From Gilliamella sp. App6-5 (GTDB lineage: Bacteria; Pseudomonadota; Gammaproteobacteria; Enterobacterales; Orbaceae), in contig NZ_LZGT01000041.1 in assembly GCF_001690525.1 (NCBI RefSeq), positions 1-64,000 of the forward strand: a stretch of DNA of 64,000 nt, given 5' to 3'. The position numbers were made by a program, and so were the translations under genes. Within the stretch, counting starts at the first letter, position 1. Every line of letters begins with the position of its first letter. Shown here in pieces: positions 39,708-48,498 of this stretch. The notes under the pieces were generated by a model. It did not search any database, was not told the DNA's origin, and saw only the letters and a program-made list of their open reading frames with translations.

Positions 39708-40096
39708 CTTTAACGCCGTATAGGCGGTTTAGAAACCAGCGGGTTGGAGTCGTGATTATTCACTTAATCTTTAACGCCGTATAGGCGGTTTAGAAATTTT
39801 TCTTTAATTGAGTTAATTAACACTAATGCTTTAACGCCGTATAGGCGGTTTAGAAAGGGTCCATTCGGTAGAGACCCTTTAATATTACCTTTAACGCCGT
39901 ATAGGCGGTTTAGAAACAGCGACCGAATAAGATAAATAGGACGATTCCCTTTAACGCCGTATAGGCGGTTTAGAAAAAGATAAATACGATAACCCGTTCT
40001 TTTTTTCTCTTTAACGCCGTATAGGCGGTTTAGAAAGTTATTACTTACGGACGGTTCATCCCTATGTACTTTAACGCCGTATACGCGGTAATTAAA
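39708..40096 (+). CRISPR. Type I-F-like CRISPR array, 7 repeats and 6 spacers, no cas genes in view
   Basis: 28-bp repeat CTTTAACGCCGTATAGGCGG + TTTAGAAA at 39708, 39769, 39829, 39889, 39949, 40009 and 40069. Its inner GCCGTATAGGC hairpin and TTTAGAAA end match type I-F repeats. The first spacer is 33 bases and the others 32. The last repeat (40069-40096) is degenerate (GCGGTAATTAAA), marking the trailer end. No cas1, cas3 or csy genes occur within the window on either side, so the array depends on genes elsewhere or is unused. The trailer-most spacer (40037-40068) contains a type I-E repeat half. Confidence 0.95.
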
Positions 40097-40584
40097 ATAA
40101 AATCATAAAGATAATTATAAAAACAAAATAACTTCCCAAAATAATTGGCTATGTTGTTTGTCTTATTCCAGTGTCAGAATATGACGCTAATATAGCCATT
40201 TAGCACGCTAAACAGGGATGTTTGGCGAGGCTATGCTATGCTTCGCCGAGAGCCAAATTTGTTTGGAACAAATTCTAACATCTAAGCAAAGCGAAGATGG
40301 CCTCGAAGAGGCAAGTATCAGAATGATACGAGTAATTGCGCTGGGCAGTCAAAGATCACATTCTACAGCCTTGCGCGGGGGTTTTTAGGGAATTTGGCCA
40401 AAATGTTCTCATTATTTGGGATTTTGATTCTTATCGTTTTTTAAGTCTAGTATCGAATACTGACACAATCCTACTTTAAAATAGATTAACAACTCTTTGA
40501 TGCTTGTTTATAAATTGAATCTTCATTTTAAGTTATACCACTCTATGTTATGCTAGAGATAATATTAGTCACAGGATATTCCTT
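40097..40584. other. Array trailer region with several hairpins
   Basis: 488 bases between the array and rnr. Between 40215 and 40345 there are consecutive small hairpins: GGCGAGGC/GCTTCGCC, AATTTGTT/AACAAATT, GCCTC/GAGGC and GTATC/GATAC. The same stretch holds a 56-codon frame (40218-40388). Further on is AT-rich sequence with the rnr promoter. No cas genes. Confidence 0.5.
40218..40388 (+). CDS. Possible short open frame of 56 codons
   Basis: Starts MFGEAMLCFAESQICLEQIL, continues TSKQSEDGLEEASIRMIRVI and ends ALGSQRSHSTALRGGF. No clear ribosome binding site (GGG directly before ATG). Base composition is much richer in GC than the flanks and the frame coincides with serial hairpins, so it may be part of a structured RNA or the left-over of a phage or plasmid gene. 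I do not recognise the protein. Confidence 0.3.
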   Translation: MFGEAMLCFAESQICLEQILTSKQSEDGLEEASIRMIRVIALGSQRSHSTALRGGF

Positions 40585-43002
40585 ATGATAAAAGATCCAT
40601 TTTTTGATCGCGAAGCTGAGAAGTATGATTCCCCTATTGCTAGCCGTGAGCTTATTTTAGATTACCTTAAACAAGAAGCAAAACCGGCAAGTTTAGAAAA
40701 GATTGCCCAAGCTGTTGCCATTAAAGATGAAGAACAAAAAGTGGCGTTGCATCGTCGTTTGCGGGCTATGGAGCGTGACGGGCAAGTTGTATTTACGCGC
40801 CGTAAATGTTATGCCTTACCTGAAAAGTTTGATATGGTTAAAGGCAGTGTGATTGCGCATCGTGATGGATTTGGTTTTTTACGCGTTGAAGGGCGCCTTG
40901 AAGACTATTTTTTATCGCCAGAGCAAATGAAAAAAGTCTTGCAAGGGGATGTGATCTTAGCGCAGCCAATGGGCACTAAAAACCGTGGAAAAATGGAAGC
41001 GCGGGTTGTACGAATTTTAGAACCGCGCAATAATCAAATTGTTGGGCGGTATTTTATTGAGCAAGGCGTTGGTTTTGTTGTGCCTGATGACAGCCGTTTA
41101 AACTTTGATATTTTAATTGCGGGCAAACCTGATCGCACGGTTCGTATGGGAACGGTAGTCGTGGTTGAGTTACAGCAACGCCCAGAACGTCGTCAAAAAG
41201 CCGTTGGCATCATAAAAGAAGTGCTTGGTGAGATCATGGGGACTAATTTGGCGATTGATATTGCACTGCGAAACCACGAAATTCCTTATGAATTGCCACA
41301 AGCTGTTGAAAAAGAGATGAGCAAATTCACCGAACAAGTGCCAGAAAGTGCTAAAAAAGGGCGAAAAGATCTGCGTCAATTGCCTTTAGTCACTATTGAT
41401 GGTGAAGATGCACGGGACTTTGATGATGCGGTTTATTGCCAAAAAAATCGTGGTGGGGGCTATCGTTTATGGGTGGCGATTGCCGATGTGAGTTATTATG
41501 TTAGACCTGATAAAGCCTTAGATAAAGAAGCCTGCTTGCGTGGTACATCGGTTTACTTTCCATCACGAGTTGTACCAATGCTTCCTGAAGTATTATCTAA
41601 TGGACTTTGTTCGTTAAATCCACAAGTTGATCGTTTATGTTTAGTTTGCGAAATGACCGTGTCTAACAAAGGGCGATTAACAGGATATGAGTTTTACGAA
41701 GCGGTGATGAATTCACATGCTAGATTAACTTATACTAAAGTGGCTAAAATTTTAGAGGGTGATAAAGAGTTACGTCAACATTACCAAGCGTTAGTGCCAC
41801 ATCTTGAGAATCTGTATGGATTATATAAAGTGCTTGATAATGCACGAATTGCACGCGGTGCGATAGGGTTTGAATCAGATGAGCCAAAATTTATCTTTAA
41901 TGCCGATAAACGTATCGAAAGTATTGAGCTTGCACAACGTAATGTGGCACATAAAATTATTGAAGAGTGTATGATTTTAGCCAATGTTTCGGCAGCAAAA
42001 TTAGTGATTGATGCGCAAGTGTCATCATTATTTCGTGTGCATGACCGGCCAGATGAAGATCGAATGAACAATCTGCGCAGTGTATTAAGTGAACTTGGCT
42101 TATCGCTAGGTGGTGGCGCTAGTCCAAAACCGAAAGATATCGCCGAATTAATGACGGTGGTTGAAATGCGTCCCGATCATGATATGTTGCAAACGGTAAT
42201 TTTACGCTCCATGAAGCAAGCCATTTATGATCCTGAAAATCGAGGGCATTTTGGTTTAGCGCTTGAGGAGTATGCGCACTTTACTTCGCCAATTCGTCGT
42301 TACCCAGATTTGTTATTACATCGAGCGATTAAATGGATTTTAGCTGACCAACAGCAAAAAACCAGTAAGACTGGCGGACATTGCTATACCACCAGCGACA
42401 TGCTCTATTTTGGTGAACATTGTTCAATGACCGAACGGCGTGCTGACGAAGCCGTGCGTGATGTGGTTGATTGGCTCAAATGCGATTATATGCAAGATCA
42501 TGTTGGTGAAGTATTTAACGGTACGATTTCAAGCGTAGTTAATTTTGGTTTCTTTGTTCGATTAGACGATTTTTTCATTGATGGTTTAGTGCATGTTTCC
42601 TCGTTAGAAAACGACTATTATATTTATGATGCTTCGCACAATCGTTTAATTGGTGAAAATACACGTTTTACTTATCGTTTAGGCGATAAAGTGCAAGTAA
42701 AAGTCGATAATGTTAATCCAGAAGAACGTAAAATTGATTTTTCGCTGGTTGGCAGTAATAATAAGCCAAAACGTCAAGGTAAAACAGCAAAAGAGAAGTC
42801 TAAACAAGCCCAAACCGATCAGCATGCTGATTTGCCGCTTAAGCGAAAACGCAAAAAATCAACTAGCGAAAGTAGTGCTAAGCCAAGTACTAAAAAAAAG
42901 GCCAAACCGAGTGCGAAATCAAGCACGAAAGTTGAAGCGAAAGCTAAAAGTAAAAAACGTAGCAAATCGAAACCAAAATCAGTTAATAAAACAAAAGAGT
43001 AG
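40585..43002 (+). CDS. rnr: Exoribonuclease R
   Basis: 805 residues (813 in E. coli). RNase R degrades structured RNA 3' to 5' and acts in rRNA quality control and trans-translation. It has an N-terminal winged helix (about 20-80), cold-shock domains (about 85-235), the RNB catalytic domain with [13 protein letters not shown] (about 273-285, four Asp), an S1 domain (about 645-725) and a Lys/Ser-rich tail of about 70 residues. The tail is highly basic as in enteric RNase R, where it binds trans-translating ribosomes. rlmB follows after 7 bases, as in enteric bacteria. Confidence 0.96.
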   Translation: MIKDPFFDREAEKYDSPIASRELILDYLKQEAKPASLEKIAQAVAIKDEEQKVALHRRLRAMERDGQVVFTRRKCYALPEKFDMVKGSVIAHRDGFGFLRVEGRLEDYFLSPEQMKKVLQGDVILAQPMGTKNRGKMEARVVRILEPRNNQIVGRYFIEQGVGFVVPDDSRLNFDILIAGKPDRTVRMGTVVVVELQQRPERRQKAVGIIKEVLGEIMGTNLAIDIALRNHEIPYELPQAVEKEMSKFTEQVPESAKKGRKDLRQLPLVTIDGEDARDFDDAVYCQKNRGGGYRLWVAIADVSYYVRPDKALDKEACLRGTSVYFPSRVVPMLPEVLSNGLCSLNPQVDRLCLVCEMTVSNKGRLTGYEFYEAVMNSHARLTYTKVAKILEGDKELRQHYQALVPHLENLYGLYKVLDNARIARGAIGFESDEPKFIFNADKRIESIELAQRNVAHKIIEECMILANVSAAKLVIDAQVSSLFRVHDRPDEDRMNNLRSVLSELGLSLGGGASPKPKDIAELMTVVEMRPDHDMLQTVILRSMKQAIYDPENRGHFGLALEEYAHFTSPIRRYPDLLLHRAIKWILADQQQKTSKTGGHCYTTSDMLYFGEHCSMTERRADEAVRDVVDWLKCDYMQDHVGEVFNGTISSVVNFGFFVRLDDFFIDGLVHVSSLENDYYIYDASHNRLIGENTRFTYRLGDKVQVKVDNVNPEERKIDFSLVGSNNKPKRQGKTAKEKSKQAQTDQHADLPLKRKRKKSTSESSAKPSTKKKAKPSAKSSTKVEAKAKSKKRSKSKPKSVNKTKE

Positions 43003-43009
43003 CAAATAA

Positions 43010-43771
43010 ATGAGTGAAACAGTTTATGGCCTGCACGCCATTGAAGCATTATTAGCGCGTTCGCCAGAAAGAATCATTGAAGTATTTATTATTAAAGGGC
43101 GTGAAGATAAACGCCTTATCGCCGTTGTGCGTCAATTAGAGCAACTTGGCTTGCCAGTGAAAATTGCTAATCGCCAATGGTTAGATGAAAAATCTAAAAA
43201 TGGGGTACATCAAGGTATTTTAGCCATGGTTAAACCAAGTCGAGGTTATCAAGAAAATGATATTCCTTTACTTATGGAAGGGCAGCCAAACCCCGTTATC
43301 TTAATTTTAGATGGTGTGACCGATCCGCATAATTTAGGCGCTTGCATAAGAACTGCTGATGCCGCGGGTGTGGATTTTATTATAGTGCCAAAAGATCGCT
43401 CAGCACCCCTTAATTCCACCGCACAAAAAGTAGCGTGTGGTGCGGCTGAAAGTGTACCGGTGGTTAGAGTGACCAATTTAGCACGCACGATGCGAATGTT
43501 ACAAGATGAATATCAAGTTTGGATTGTGGGCACTGCTGGCGAGGCGGATAGAACGCTTTATCAAACTGATTTTTATAAAACATCAACAGCGACTTCACTT
43601 GCTTTGGTGATGGGGGCGGAAGGTGAAGGGATGCGCCGTTTAACCAAAGAACACTGTGATGAACTAGTGAGCATTCCCATGGCTGGTATCGTGTCATCAC
43701 TAAATGTATCGGTAGCAACGGGTGTTTGTTTATTTGAAATTGTTCGGCAAAAATCAGCCATCAAAACCTAA
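43010..43771 (+). CDS. rlmB: 23S rRNA (Gm2251) 2'-O-methyltransferase
   Basis: 253 residues. A SPOUT methyltransferase that modifies G2251 in the P-loop of 23S rRNA. An N-terminal substrate-binding domain (about 1-75) begins TVYGLHAIEALLARSPERI, followed by the SPOUT fold with DGVTDPHNLGACIRTADAAG (about 98-117), VMGAEGEGMRRLT (about 198-210) and SLNVSVATGVCLFEIVRQ, the SAM knot. Separated from rnr by 7 bases, so co-transcribed. Confidence 0.96.
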   Translation: MSETVYGLHAIEALLARSPERIIEVFIIKGREDKRLIAVVRQLEQLGLPVKIANRQWLDEKSKNGVHQGILAMVKPSRGYQENDIPLLMEGQPNPVILILDGVTDPHNLGACIRTADAAGVDFIIVPKDRSAPLNSTAQKVACGAAESVPVVRVTNLARTMRMLQDEYQVWIVGTAGEADRTLYQTDFYKTSTATSLALVMGAEGEGMRRLTKEHCDELVSIPMAGIVSSLNVSVATGVCLFEIVRQKSAIKT

Positions 43772-44265
43772 TTTAGATGGTTATAACCGTATTGGCTATC
43801 TAACTACTTAATTTTCATATTAAATCAATAGATTAGTTGAGATTCAATACGGTTAATTAAAACAATCGTAAAAATATATTAACAAACATTTTTTTTATTA
43901 GCATGAATTTTTCATTTGTCTTTAAAAAATTAAGTAAACAAATGAGTATAATTTTGTCAAAAAGTTTCAGGTAACCCTACGTTTCAGTAAAAAATATTGT
44001 TTTTTAGATTGTTAAATGCTTTTTTAACAAGTCGCGATCTTATTCTGATTATCCTTATTTATACTTTTTCATAAAATGTTTTATTTTTTATTATATAAAT
44101 AGACATTATTCAATGTTGATGTAACGGACTTTGCTAAAGTGGATTACTCAGAATTATTGAATGAGTTGAAGTAAATGGTGTTGGATCGCGCCATAATGTA
44201 TTACCCTAAATAGGTAATTTATACTCGTGAGTACTGCCTAGTATTTTATCTATGGGAAACATTTA
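43772..44265. other. Gap after rlmB with a long imperfect hairpin
   Basis: 494 AT-rich bases. The first part contains the long hairpin at 43784-43855. A frame of 20 codons near 44107-44172 (NVDVTDFAKVDYSELLNELK then stop) looks like a C-terminal scrap of a lost gene. No complete gene seen. Confidence 0.5.
43784..43855 (+). terminator. Long imperfect hairpin after rlmB
   Basis: Outer arms TAACCGTATTG and CAATACGGTTA (11 bp, perfect) enclose a second pair TCTAACTA / TAGTTGAGA with one bulge, and an inner TTAATTT/ATTAA. The full fold is about 72 bases and begins 12 bases after the rlmB stop. No T run follows. It could be a processing or stop signal, or a small MITE-like element. Confidence 0.5.
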
Positions 44266-44703
44266 TCATTGCTTGAAAACAAATTTCCCATGTATTTTTT
44301 CAATCCCAAAAATCGTGTAATGACAGCACAATAAAATTACTGGGTATATTATAAAATTAAGGGTAACCCATGATGATATCAGCAAATCAATACCAATCGA
44401 ATTGATTAAATAACGCTGATATAAATAAGGATTTTGAATTAACTGATAAATAATTATAAAAATGAGGCTAATTAAAATGCCAATAAGTAAACCACAAAAG
44501 ACTAAACCTGACGGTTTTTTTATTTTGTTTAAAATGAAGATTGAAATAAGAATAAAACAGAAATAACACAATCCATAATACATTAAATAATAATATTCAG
44601 GTGTATGGTATTGTCTTTTGATAAAACGATAACACCATTGATAACTTAACAATCCTCCAACACAATTAAACAATAATATAATAATTAGCTTAATGATTTT
44701 CAT
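44266..44703 (-). CDS. Small membrane protein, probable immunity to the PAAR effector
   Basis: 145 residues with four hydrophobic segments (about 4-23, 41-59, 68-91, 104-131) and short loops, an inner-membrane protein. Its start overlaps the PAAR effector stop by 14 bases (44690-44703), the tight coupling usual for effector-immunity pairs. That placement is the only evidence for an immunity role. A membrane immunity fits a toxin acting in the periplasm or membrane. No family recognised. Confidence 0.6.
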   Translation of the reverse strand: MKIIKLIIILLFNCVGGLLSYQWCYRFIKRQYHTPEYYYLMYYGLCYFCFILISIFILNKIKKPSGLVFCGLLIGILISLIFIIIYQLIQNPYLYQRYLINSIGIDLLISSWVTLNFIIYPVILLCCHYTIFGIEKIHGKFVFKQ

Positions 44704-45559
44704 TGACTAGCCTTTTTTTATCTTCAATTTCTTTAACTGCTTTATCTAAAGATGAAGGGAAAAAACAACGCTCTTTTACCCCGTATTCATCCAAAACAGA
44801 TGAAATAGCCCATGCACAATACAAAACACCACCGCGAGTTGCATAGTTTCCATTAAGCACTCTTTCTTCAATATTGAGCGCTTGCTCACGTGTTAAAGTA
44901 ATTTTACGCTGAGTAACATAATCACCATCTTCTACATGGTATTTTACAAATTCTTCTATTGAAAAAGGAATGCTCCCATCATCATAAAAAGCCTCTGCTT
45001 GCCCTCGATATTGCCGCATATAGCCTCCATTAGGATCGAAAATTAATGGGGATTGACCTTTGATATGAAGGTATAGAGCGGAATGGGAATCACGTCTAAC
45101 AATATCATATCCCAAAATGGAAACTGCATAAGTCATAGTAAACAAATATGCCTCTACCTCTTGCTGGGAGTCGTTTTTAGCTTGATTGGTTAAATTATTG
45201 TATATTTTATTTTCTCTAACCAAAGTATTGGTTATATTGGTCATATTGGTTAGATTGTTATCGTTATTCTTTTTCTCTACATCAACAAAAATTGTACTTT
45301 TAGTTGCTATAATTTTGTTACAACCTATAGGTGTACATTGGCATGCAATAACGCAACCATTATAAGCAGCTGGTTTACCTGTAATGATAAAATTATAAGC
45401 GCCTTCAATAATTTTTCCTGTACTTTTACATTTAGGGCATGATGCATAATCGCCTATACAAGCTATACCTTGATTTGCGTAAAAACCTTGTCCCGATGCT
45501 GAAATTACTTTGCCACCAGTCGTGGTATCATCGCCAAGAATAGCTACCCGCTGACTCAT
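44690..45559 (-). CDS. PAAR-domain T6SS effector with permuted papain-like C-terminus
   Basis: 289 residues. The N-terminus (about 1-95) is a PAAR-type tip domain: VAILGDDTTTGGKVISASGQ with glycine-rich strands, and Cys at 34, 41, 44, 69, 73, 75, 80. PAAR proteins cap the VgrG spike and carry cargo toxins. A 45-residue Asn/Thr-rich linker (NLTNMTNITNT) leads to the C-terminal domain (about 135-289) with His159 in DSHSALYLHI and Cys248 in LYCAWAISSVL. A His first and Cys later, with DPNGG between, suggests a circularly permuted NlpC/P60 (YiiX-like) hydrolase acting on peptidoglycan or lipid. This catalytic call is inference. T6SS core genes are not in the window. Confidence 0.75.
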   Translation of the reverse strand: MSQRVAILGDDTTTGGKVISASGQGFYANQGIACIGDYASCPKCKSTGKIIEGAYNFIITGKPAAYNGCVIACQCTPIGCNKIIATKSTIFVDVEKKNNDNNLTNMTNITNTLVRENKIYNNLTNQAKNDSQQEVEAYLFTMTYAVSILGYDIVRRDSHSALYLHIKGQSPLIFDPNGGYMRQYRGQAEAFYDDGSIPFSIEEFVKYHVEDGDYVTQRKITLTREQALNIEERVLNGNYATRGGVLYCAWAISSVLDEYGVKERCFFPSSLDKAVKEIEDKKRLVNENH

Positions 45560-45875
45560 AACAGTACCTCCGTTTAATATTTATACATAATTTTTAAAAT
45601 TATATGAAATTGATATAAAAAAACAATCTTAAATTATGGAGATTTATGAATAAAATAAGTGATTTTGCTTAGCGCATGCAGTTATACTGCTCAATATAAC
45701 CATTTTGATAAAGGTAGGCTAATTTAACTATAATCTATAGAAATAATACCGTGTAGCCCAGTGGATGAAAGCTTTCCGTAAATTTTTTGCCGTTATCGAT
45801 GTGTATTTTTTGTCGCTAGTTGTAGCCAACATTCTAAAATGCCGACGAAGTTAGTCGGCATTGTTATTTTAAGTA
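45560..45875. other. Gap between the PAAR effector and katA
   Basis: 316 bases. It contains the promoter side of the effector gene and the katA terminator at 45840-45860. Nothing else recognised. Confidence 0.5.
45840..45860 (-). terminator. Terminator after katA
   Basis: On the minus strand TGCCGAC, loop TAACTTC, GTCGGCA, then TTTTAG, starting about 15 bases after the katA stop. A 7-bp GC-rich stem. Confidence 0.8.
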
Positions 45876-47336
45876 CTAGCTTTTTATTAGGTCAACATCG
45901 ATCCCTAATCCTTTGGCAACTCCAGCGCCATAATCAGGATGCACTTTGTAGAAGTGTTTAAGCTGTCTAATTTGAATGTCCCGCTTCACATTTTTCATTG
46001 AGCCAACGATATTATCAATAAGCAGTTGTTTTTGATCGGGATTCATTAAATTAAATAGTGCGCGTGGCTGTGAGTAATAATCCCCATCCACACGATGATC
46101 ATGCCTATCCATTGTTCCTGCTGGGACATGCATTGGCGGTTCGGCATATTGTGGTTGCTGTTTTGGTGCGCTATCGACGCTATTAGGCTCATAGTTAGGG
46201 GCATTATCAGGGGTATAAAAACGCATTGCGCCATCGCGTTGATAATTATGCACAGGGCATTTTGGCGCATTGATCGGTAATTGTTGATAATTAGTACCAA
46301 TACGATAGCGGTGTGCATCGGCATAAGCAAAAATTCGGCCTTGTAGCATCTTATCTGGTGATAAACCCGTTCCAGGCACCACATTGCTTGGTTCAAAGGC
46401 AGATTGTTCAACTTCCGCAAAATAGTTTTCTGGATTACGGTTGAGTTCCATCACGCCAACTTCAATTAATGGATACTGTTTTTGTGACCAAACTTTAGTG
46501 ACATCAAACGGATTTTCAGGATGGTTATTGGCTTGCTCTTCGGTCATAACTTGTATATAAAGCCGCCATTTTGGATAGTCCCCACGCTCAATGGCTTTGA
46601 ACAGATCTTCTTGTGCAGAATCAGGATTAGTTCCATCTATTTCCGTTGCTTTTTTAGGATGGATATTTTTGATCCCCTGTTCGGTTCGAAAATGCCATTT
46701 AACCCAAGTTCGTATGCCATCTTTATTAATTAAGCTATAGGTATGGCTACCATAACCGTGCATATGACGATAACCATCAGGAATGCCACGATCCGAAAAT
46801 AAAATAGTGACTTGATGAAGTGATTCTGGCGATAAAGACCAAAAATCCCACATCATTTGTGGATCTTTTAAATTAGTTTTGGGATCACGCTTTTGCGTAT
46901 GAATAAAGTCAGGAAATTTGAGTGGATCACGAATAAAAAATACCGGGGTATTATTGCCTACAATATCCCAATTGCCTTGGTCGGTATAAAACTTGACTGA
47001 AAACCCACGGGGATCTCGCGCTGTATCAGATGAGCCTCGCTCTCCTCCTACTAACGAAAAGCGAGCAAAAATTGGAGTTTGTTTACCAACACTGGCAAAT
47101 AGGCTAGCGTAAGAATATTGGGTGATATCATTGGTGACTGTAAAAGTACCATGTGCGCCAGAACCTTTGGCGTGGACTCGTCGTTCAGGGATATTTTCAC
47201 GGTTAAAATGAGCAAGTTTTTCGATAAGCTGAAAATCATCTATCAACACAGGACCTTGGGGACCGGCAGTTCGGGAGTTTTGATTATCGGCTATTGGGGC
47301 ACCATTATTAGTGGTGAGTTCTTTTTTTTCTGACAT
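45876..47336 (-). CDS. katA: Monofunctional haem catalase (clade 3)
   Basis: 486 residues, the small-subunit clade 3 size, like KatA of Proteus or HktE of Haemophilus. It breaks hydrogen peroxide into water and oxygen in the cytosol. The catalytic His55 is in [13 protein letters not shown], the distal Asn in [12 protein letters not shown] (about 125-136) and the haem-ligand Tyr in [14 protein letters not shown] (about 330-343). NADPH-site residues look retained. A strong AAGGAG site precedes the start. The gene is flanked by toxin-related and phage-like DNA, so it may have been acquired with the island, though the protein itself is typical. Palindrome at 47448-47469 may regulate it. Confidence 0.95.
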   Translation of the reverse strand: MSEKKELTTNNGAPIADNQNSRTAGPQGPVLIDDFQLIEKLAHFNRENIPERRVHAKGSGAHGTFTVTNDITQYSYASLFASVGKQTPIFARFSLVGGERGSSDTARDPRGFSVKFYTDQGNWDIVGNNTPVFFIRDPLKFPDFIHTQKRDPKTNLKDPQMMWDFWSLSPESLHQVTILFSDRGIPDGYRHMHGYGSHTYSLINKDGIRTWVKWHFRTEQGIKNIHPKKATEIDGTNPDSAQEDLFKAIERGDYPKWRLYIQVMTEEQANNHPENPFDVTKVWSQKQYPLIEVGVMELNRNPENYFAEVEQSAFEPSNVVPGTGLSPDKMLQGRIFAYADAHRYRIGTNYQQLPINAPKCPVHNYQRDGAMRFYTPDNAPNYEPNSVDSAPKQQPQYAEPPMHVPAGTMDRHDHRVDGDYYSQPRALFNLMNPDQKQLLIDNIVGSMKNVKRDIQIRQLKHFYKVHPDYGAGVAKGLGIDVDLIKS

Positions 47337-47447
47337 TGCAACACTCCTTTATATGATATTAAAAAAGCCTTGAGGGATAAATACTCAATTGTTTTTTGAA
47401 TATTGTGTCCCAGAGACTTTGTTTGGGACTTGTAGAGCGTGATAAAA

Positions 47448-47469
47448 AAGATCATATTTAAATGATCTT
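47448..47469. promoter_or_regulatory. Palindrome upstream of katA
   Basis: AAGATCAT, 6-base centre ATTTAA, ATGATCTT: perfect 8-bp arms centred about 120 bases before the katA start. The position suits an operator. The pattern is not the usual OxyR arrangement, so the regulator is unknown. Confidence 0.4.
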
Positions 47470-47601
47470 ACCTACTTTAAAAAAATCTATTTTACTTTTC
47501 AAGTAGAATATTTTTGATTTAGAGATTTATAAATATTGGTTTGCAAAACGTAAAGTTGTTTCAATAAGGCCTTTAAAAATCACATAATTCATTAGAAAAT
47601 G

Positions 47602-47622
47602 CCGAACTGTTTATACTGCATG
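47602..47622 (+). repeat. 21-base dispersed element, copy 2
   Basis: CCGAACTGTTTATACTGCAT and one G; partner of 16072-16092, lying about 265 bases upstream of the katA start. Confidence 0.35.
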
Positions 47623-47839
47623 GTTTAAATAGTCATCTAAACATTATTGAAAATTTTATACGAAACCGTTTAATCTTTTTTCTTGTGCATCTTTAAATAC
47701 GCGGTATATCACATCTTAGTCAAAGCGCTTATCGCTATTTTACTTTAAGGCAAATAGGTTTAATGACTTTTTGATTTATATGATAGTTATCACATAATTT
47801 ATTGAATCTTTCAATAAATTATAAATAAAGATTTTGTCA

Positions 47840-47868
47840 CGGTTTATCCCTATGTGTATAGGGAACAC
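47840..47868 (+). CRISPR. Isolated type I-E-like repeat
   Basis: CGGTTTATCCCTATGTGTAT + AGGGAACAC, a 29-bp repeat with the same layout as the enteric type I-E repeat (CGGTTTATCCCC...GGGGAACTC). It stands alone here; three relatives lie at 48976-49127 in the same orientation. The 1.1 kb between looks like inserted phage-type DNA. Confidence 0.8.
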
Positions 47869-47919
47869 GATTGATCAGTGGTTTTTCACGATAAAAACCA
47901 ACTTTTTAAAATTACATCA

Positions 47920-48432
47920 TTACGATCTCTCAATGTTACAAGCGTCAAGAACGGGCTGAATTGCTTCGTCAAAGCCTTTCAAACTGAATTCCATGTCGAT
48001 TGTTTGGGTCGGCGAATTCGCTCTGATAAAAATTGAATTTTTACCTTTTAACTGCTCAATTTCCTCCGTTGTTATATTTTCATTGAAAACCATATCACCT
48101 AAAATGATTGCGTTTCTTTGAAACGGTTTTTCTTTATCAATTCTTAAATCTAGTTTAACTTTGCTGTTACCGATATTGATTAAATTGTTTACAGAAATTG
48201 CTTCAGTTAATTTACCTTCCTTACAAACGAACGCATAATATTTATTATTGAATGTTAATTGATGATCGTTGTTCGGCTCTTCTGTTGTCGCAAAATATGC
48301 TATCTTATCTGTTAGTTTGTCGGTTGAAATTGTTAATCTCCAATCGCCAAAATTTTTCTTTATATCTGATTCTGATGCATAACAAGAAAAAGTACATAAA
48401 CACAGAACTGCTACTAATGATTTTTTAAACAT
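47920..48432 (-). CDS. Secreted TagO-like protein
   Basis: 170 residues with a signal peptide (to about 19, SCYA). The mature protein shows the pattern of the TagO-like domain: NFGDWRLTISTDKLTDK, a polar strand, YYAFVCKEGKLTEAISVN, a central K-L-D-L-R-I-D-K and the end FSLKGFDEAIQPVLDAC. Cys in FVCKEG and in LDAC probably pair. TagO is an accessory of some type VI secretion systems, and similar single-domain proteins occur in prophages. The gene sits between two CRISPR relics beside a tape-measure fragment, so a phage origin is likely. Naming is from pattern memory. Confidence 0.6.
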   Translation of the reverse strand: MFKKSLVAVLCLCTFSCYASESDIKKNFGDWRLTISTDKLTDKIAYFATTEEPNNDHQLTFNNKYYAFVCKEGKLTEAISVNNLINIGNSKVKLDLRIDKEKPFQRNAIILGDMVFNENITTEEIEQLKGKNSIFIRANSPTQTIDMEFSLKGFDEAIQPVLDACNIERS

Positions 48433-48498
48433 TTAACATTCCCTTAACATGATGATTACTGTTGTTATGTTAAGTTACTTTAAATTAAAAGTAAACTA

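Larger units (their letters stand above)
47337..47919. other. katA upstream region with palindrome, repeat and CRISPR relic
   Basis: 583 bases. It holds the inverted repeat at 47448-47469, GTCCC...GGGAC (47407-47430), a second copy of the 21-base element CCGAACTGTTTATACTGCAT (47602-47622; first copy 16072), a lone type I-E-like CRISPR repeat (47840-47868), and TGGTTTTT-CACGAT-AAAAACCA (47879-47900), a weak hairpin beyond the next gene's stop. No gene seen. Confidence 0.55.

Noticed and set aside
41170-42071. Long minus-strand frames opposite rnr
   Set aside because: They mirror codon use of the highly conserved rnr gene and match no family.
44107-44172. 20-codon frame NVDVTDFAKVDYSELLNELK
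   Set aside because: Too short and without a start; noted only as a possible scrap in the gap description.
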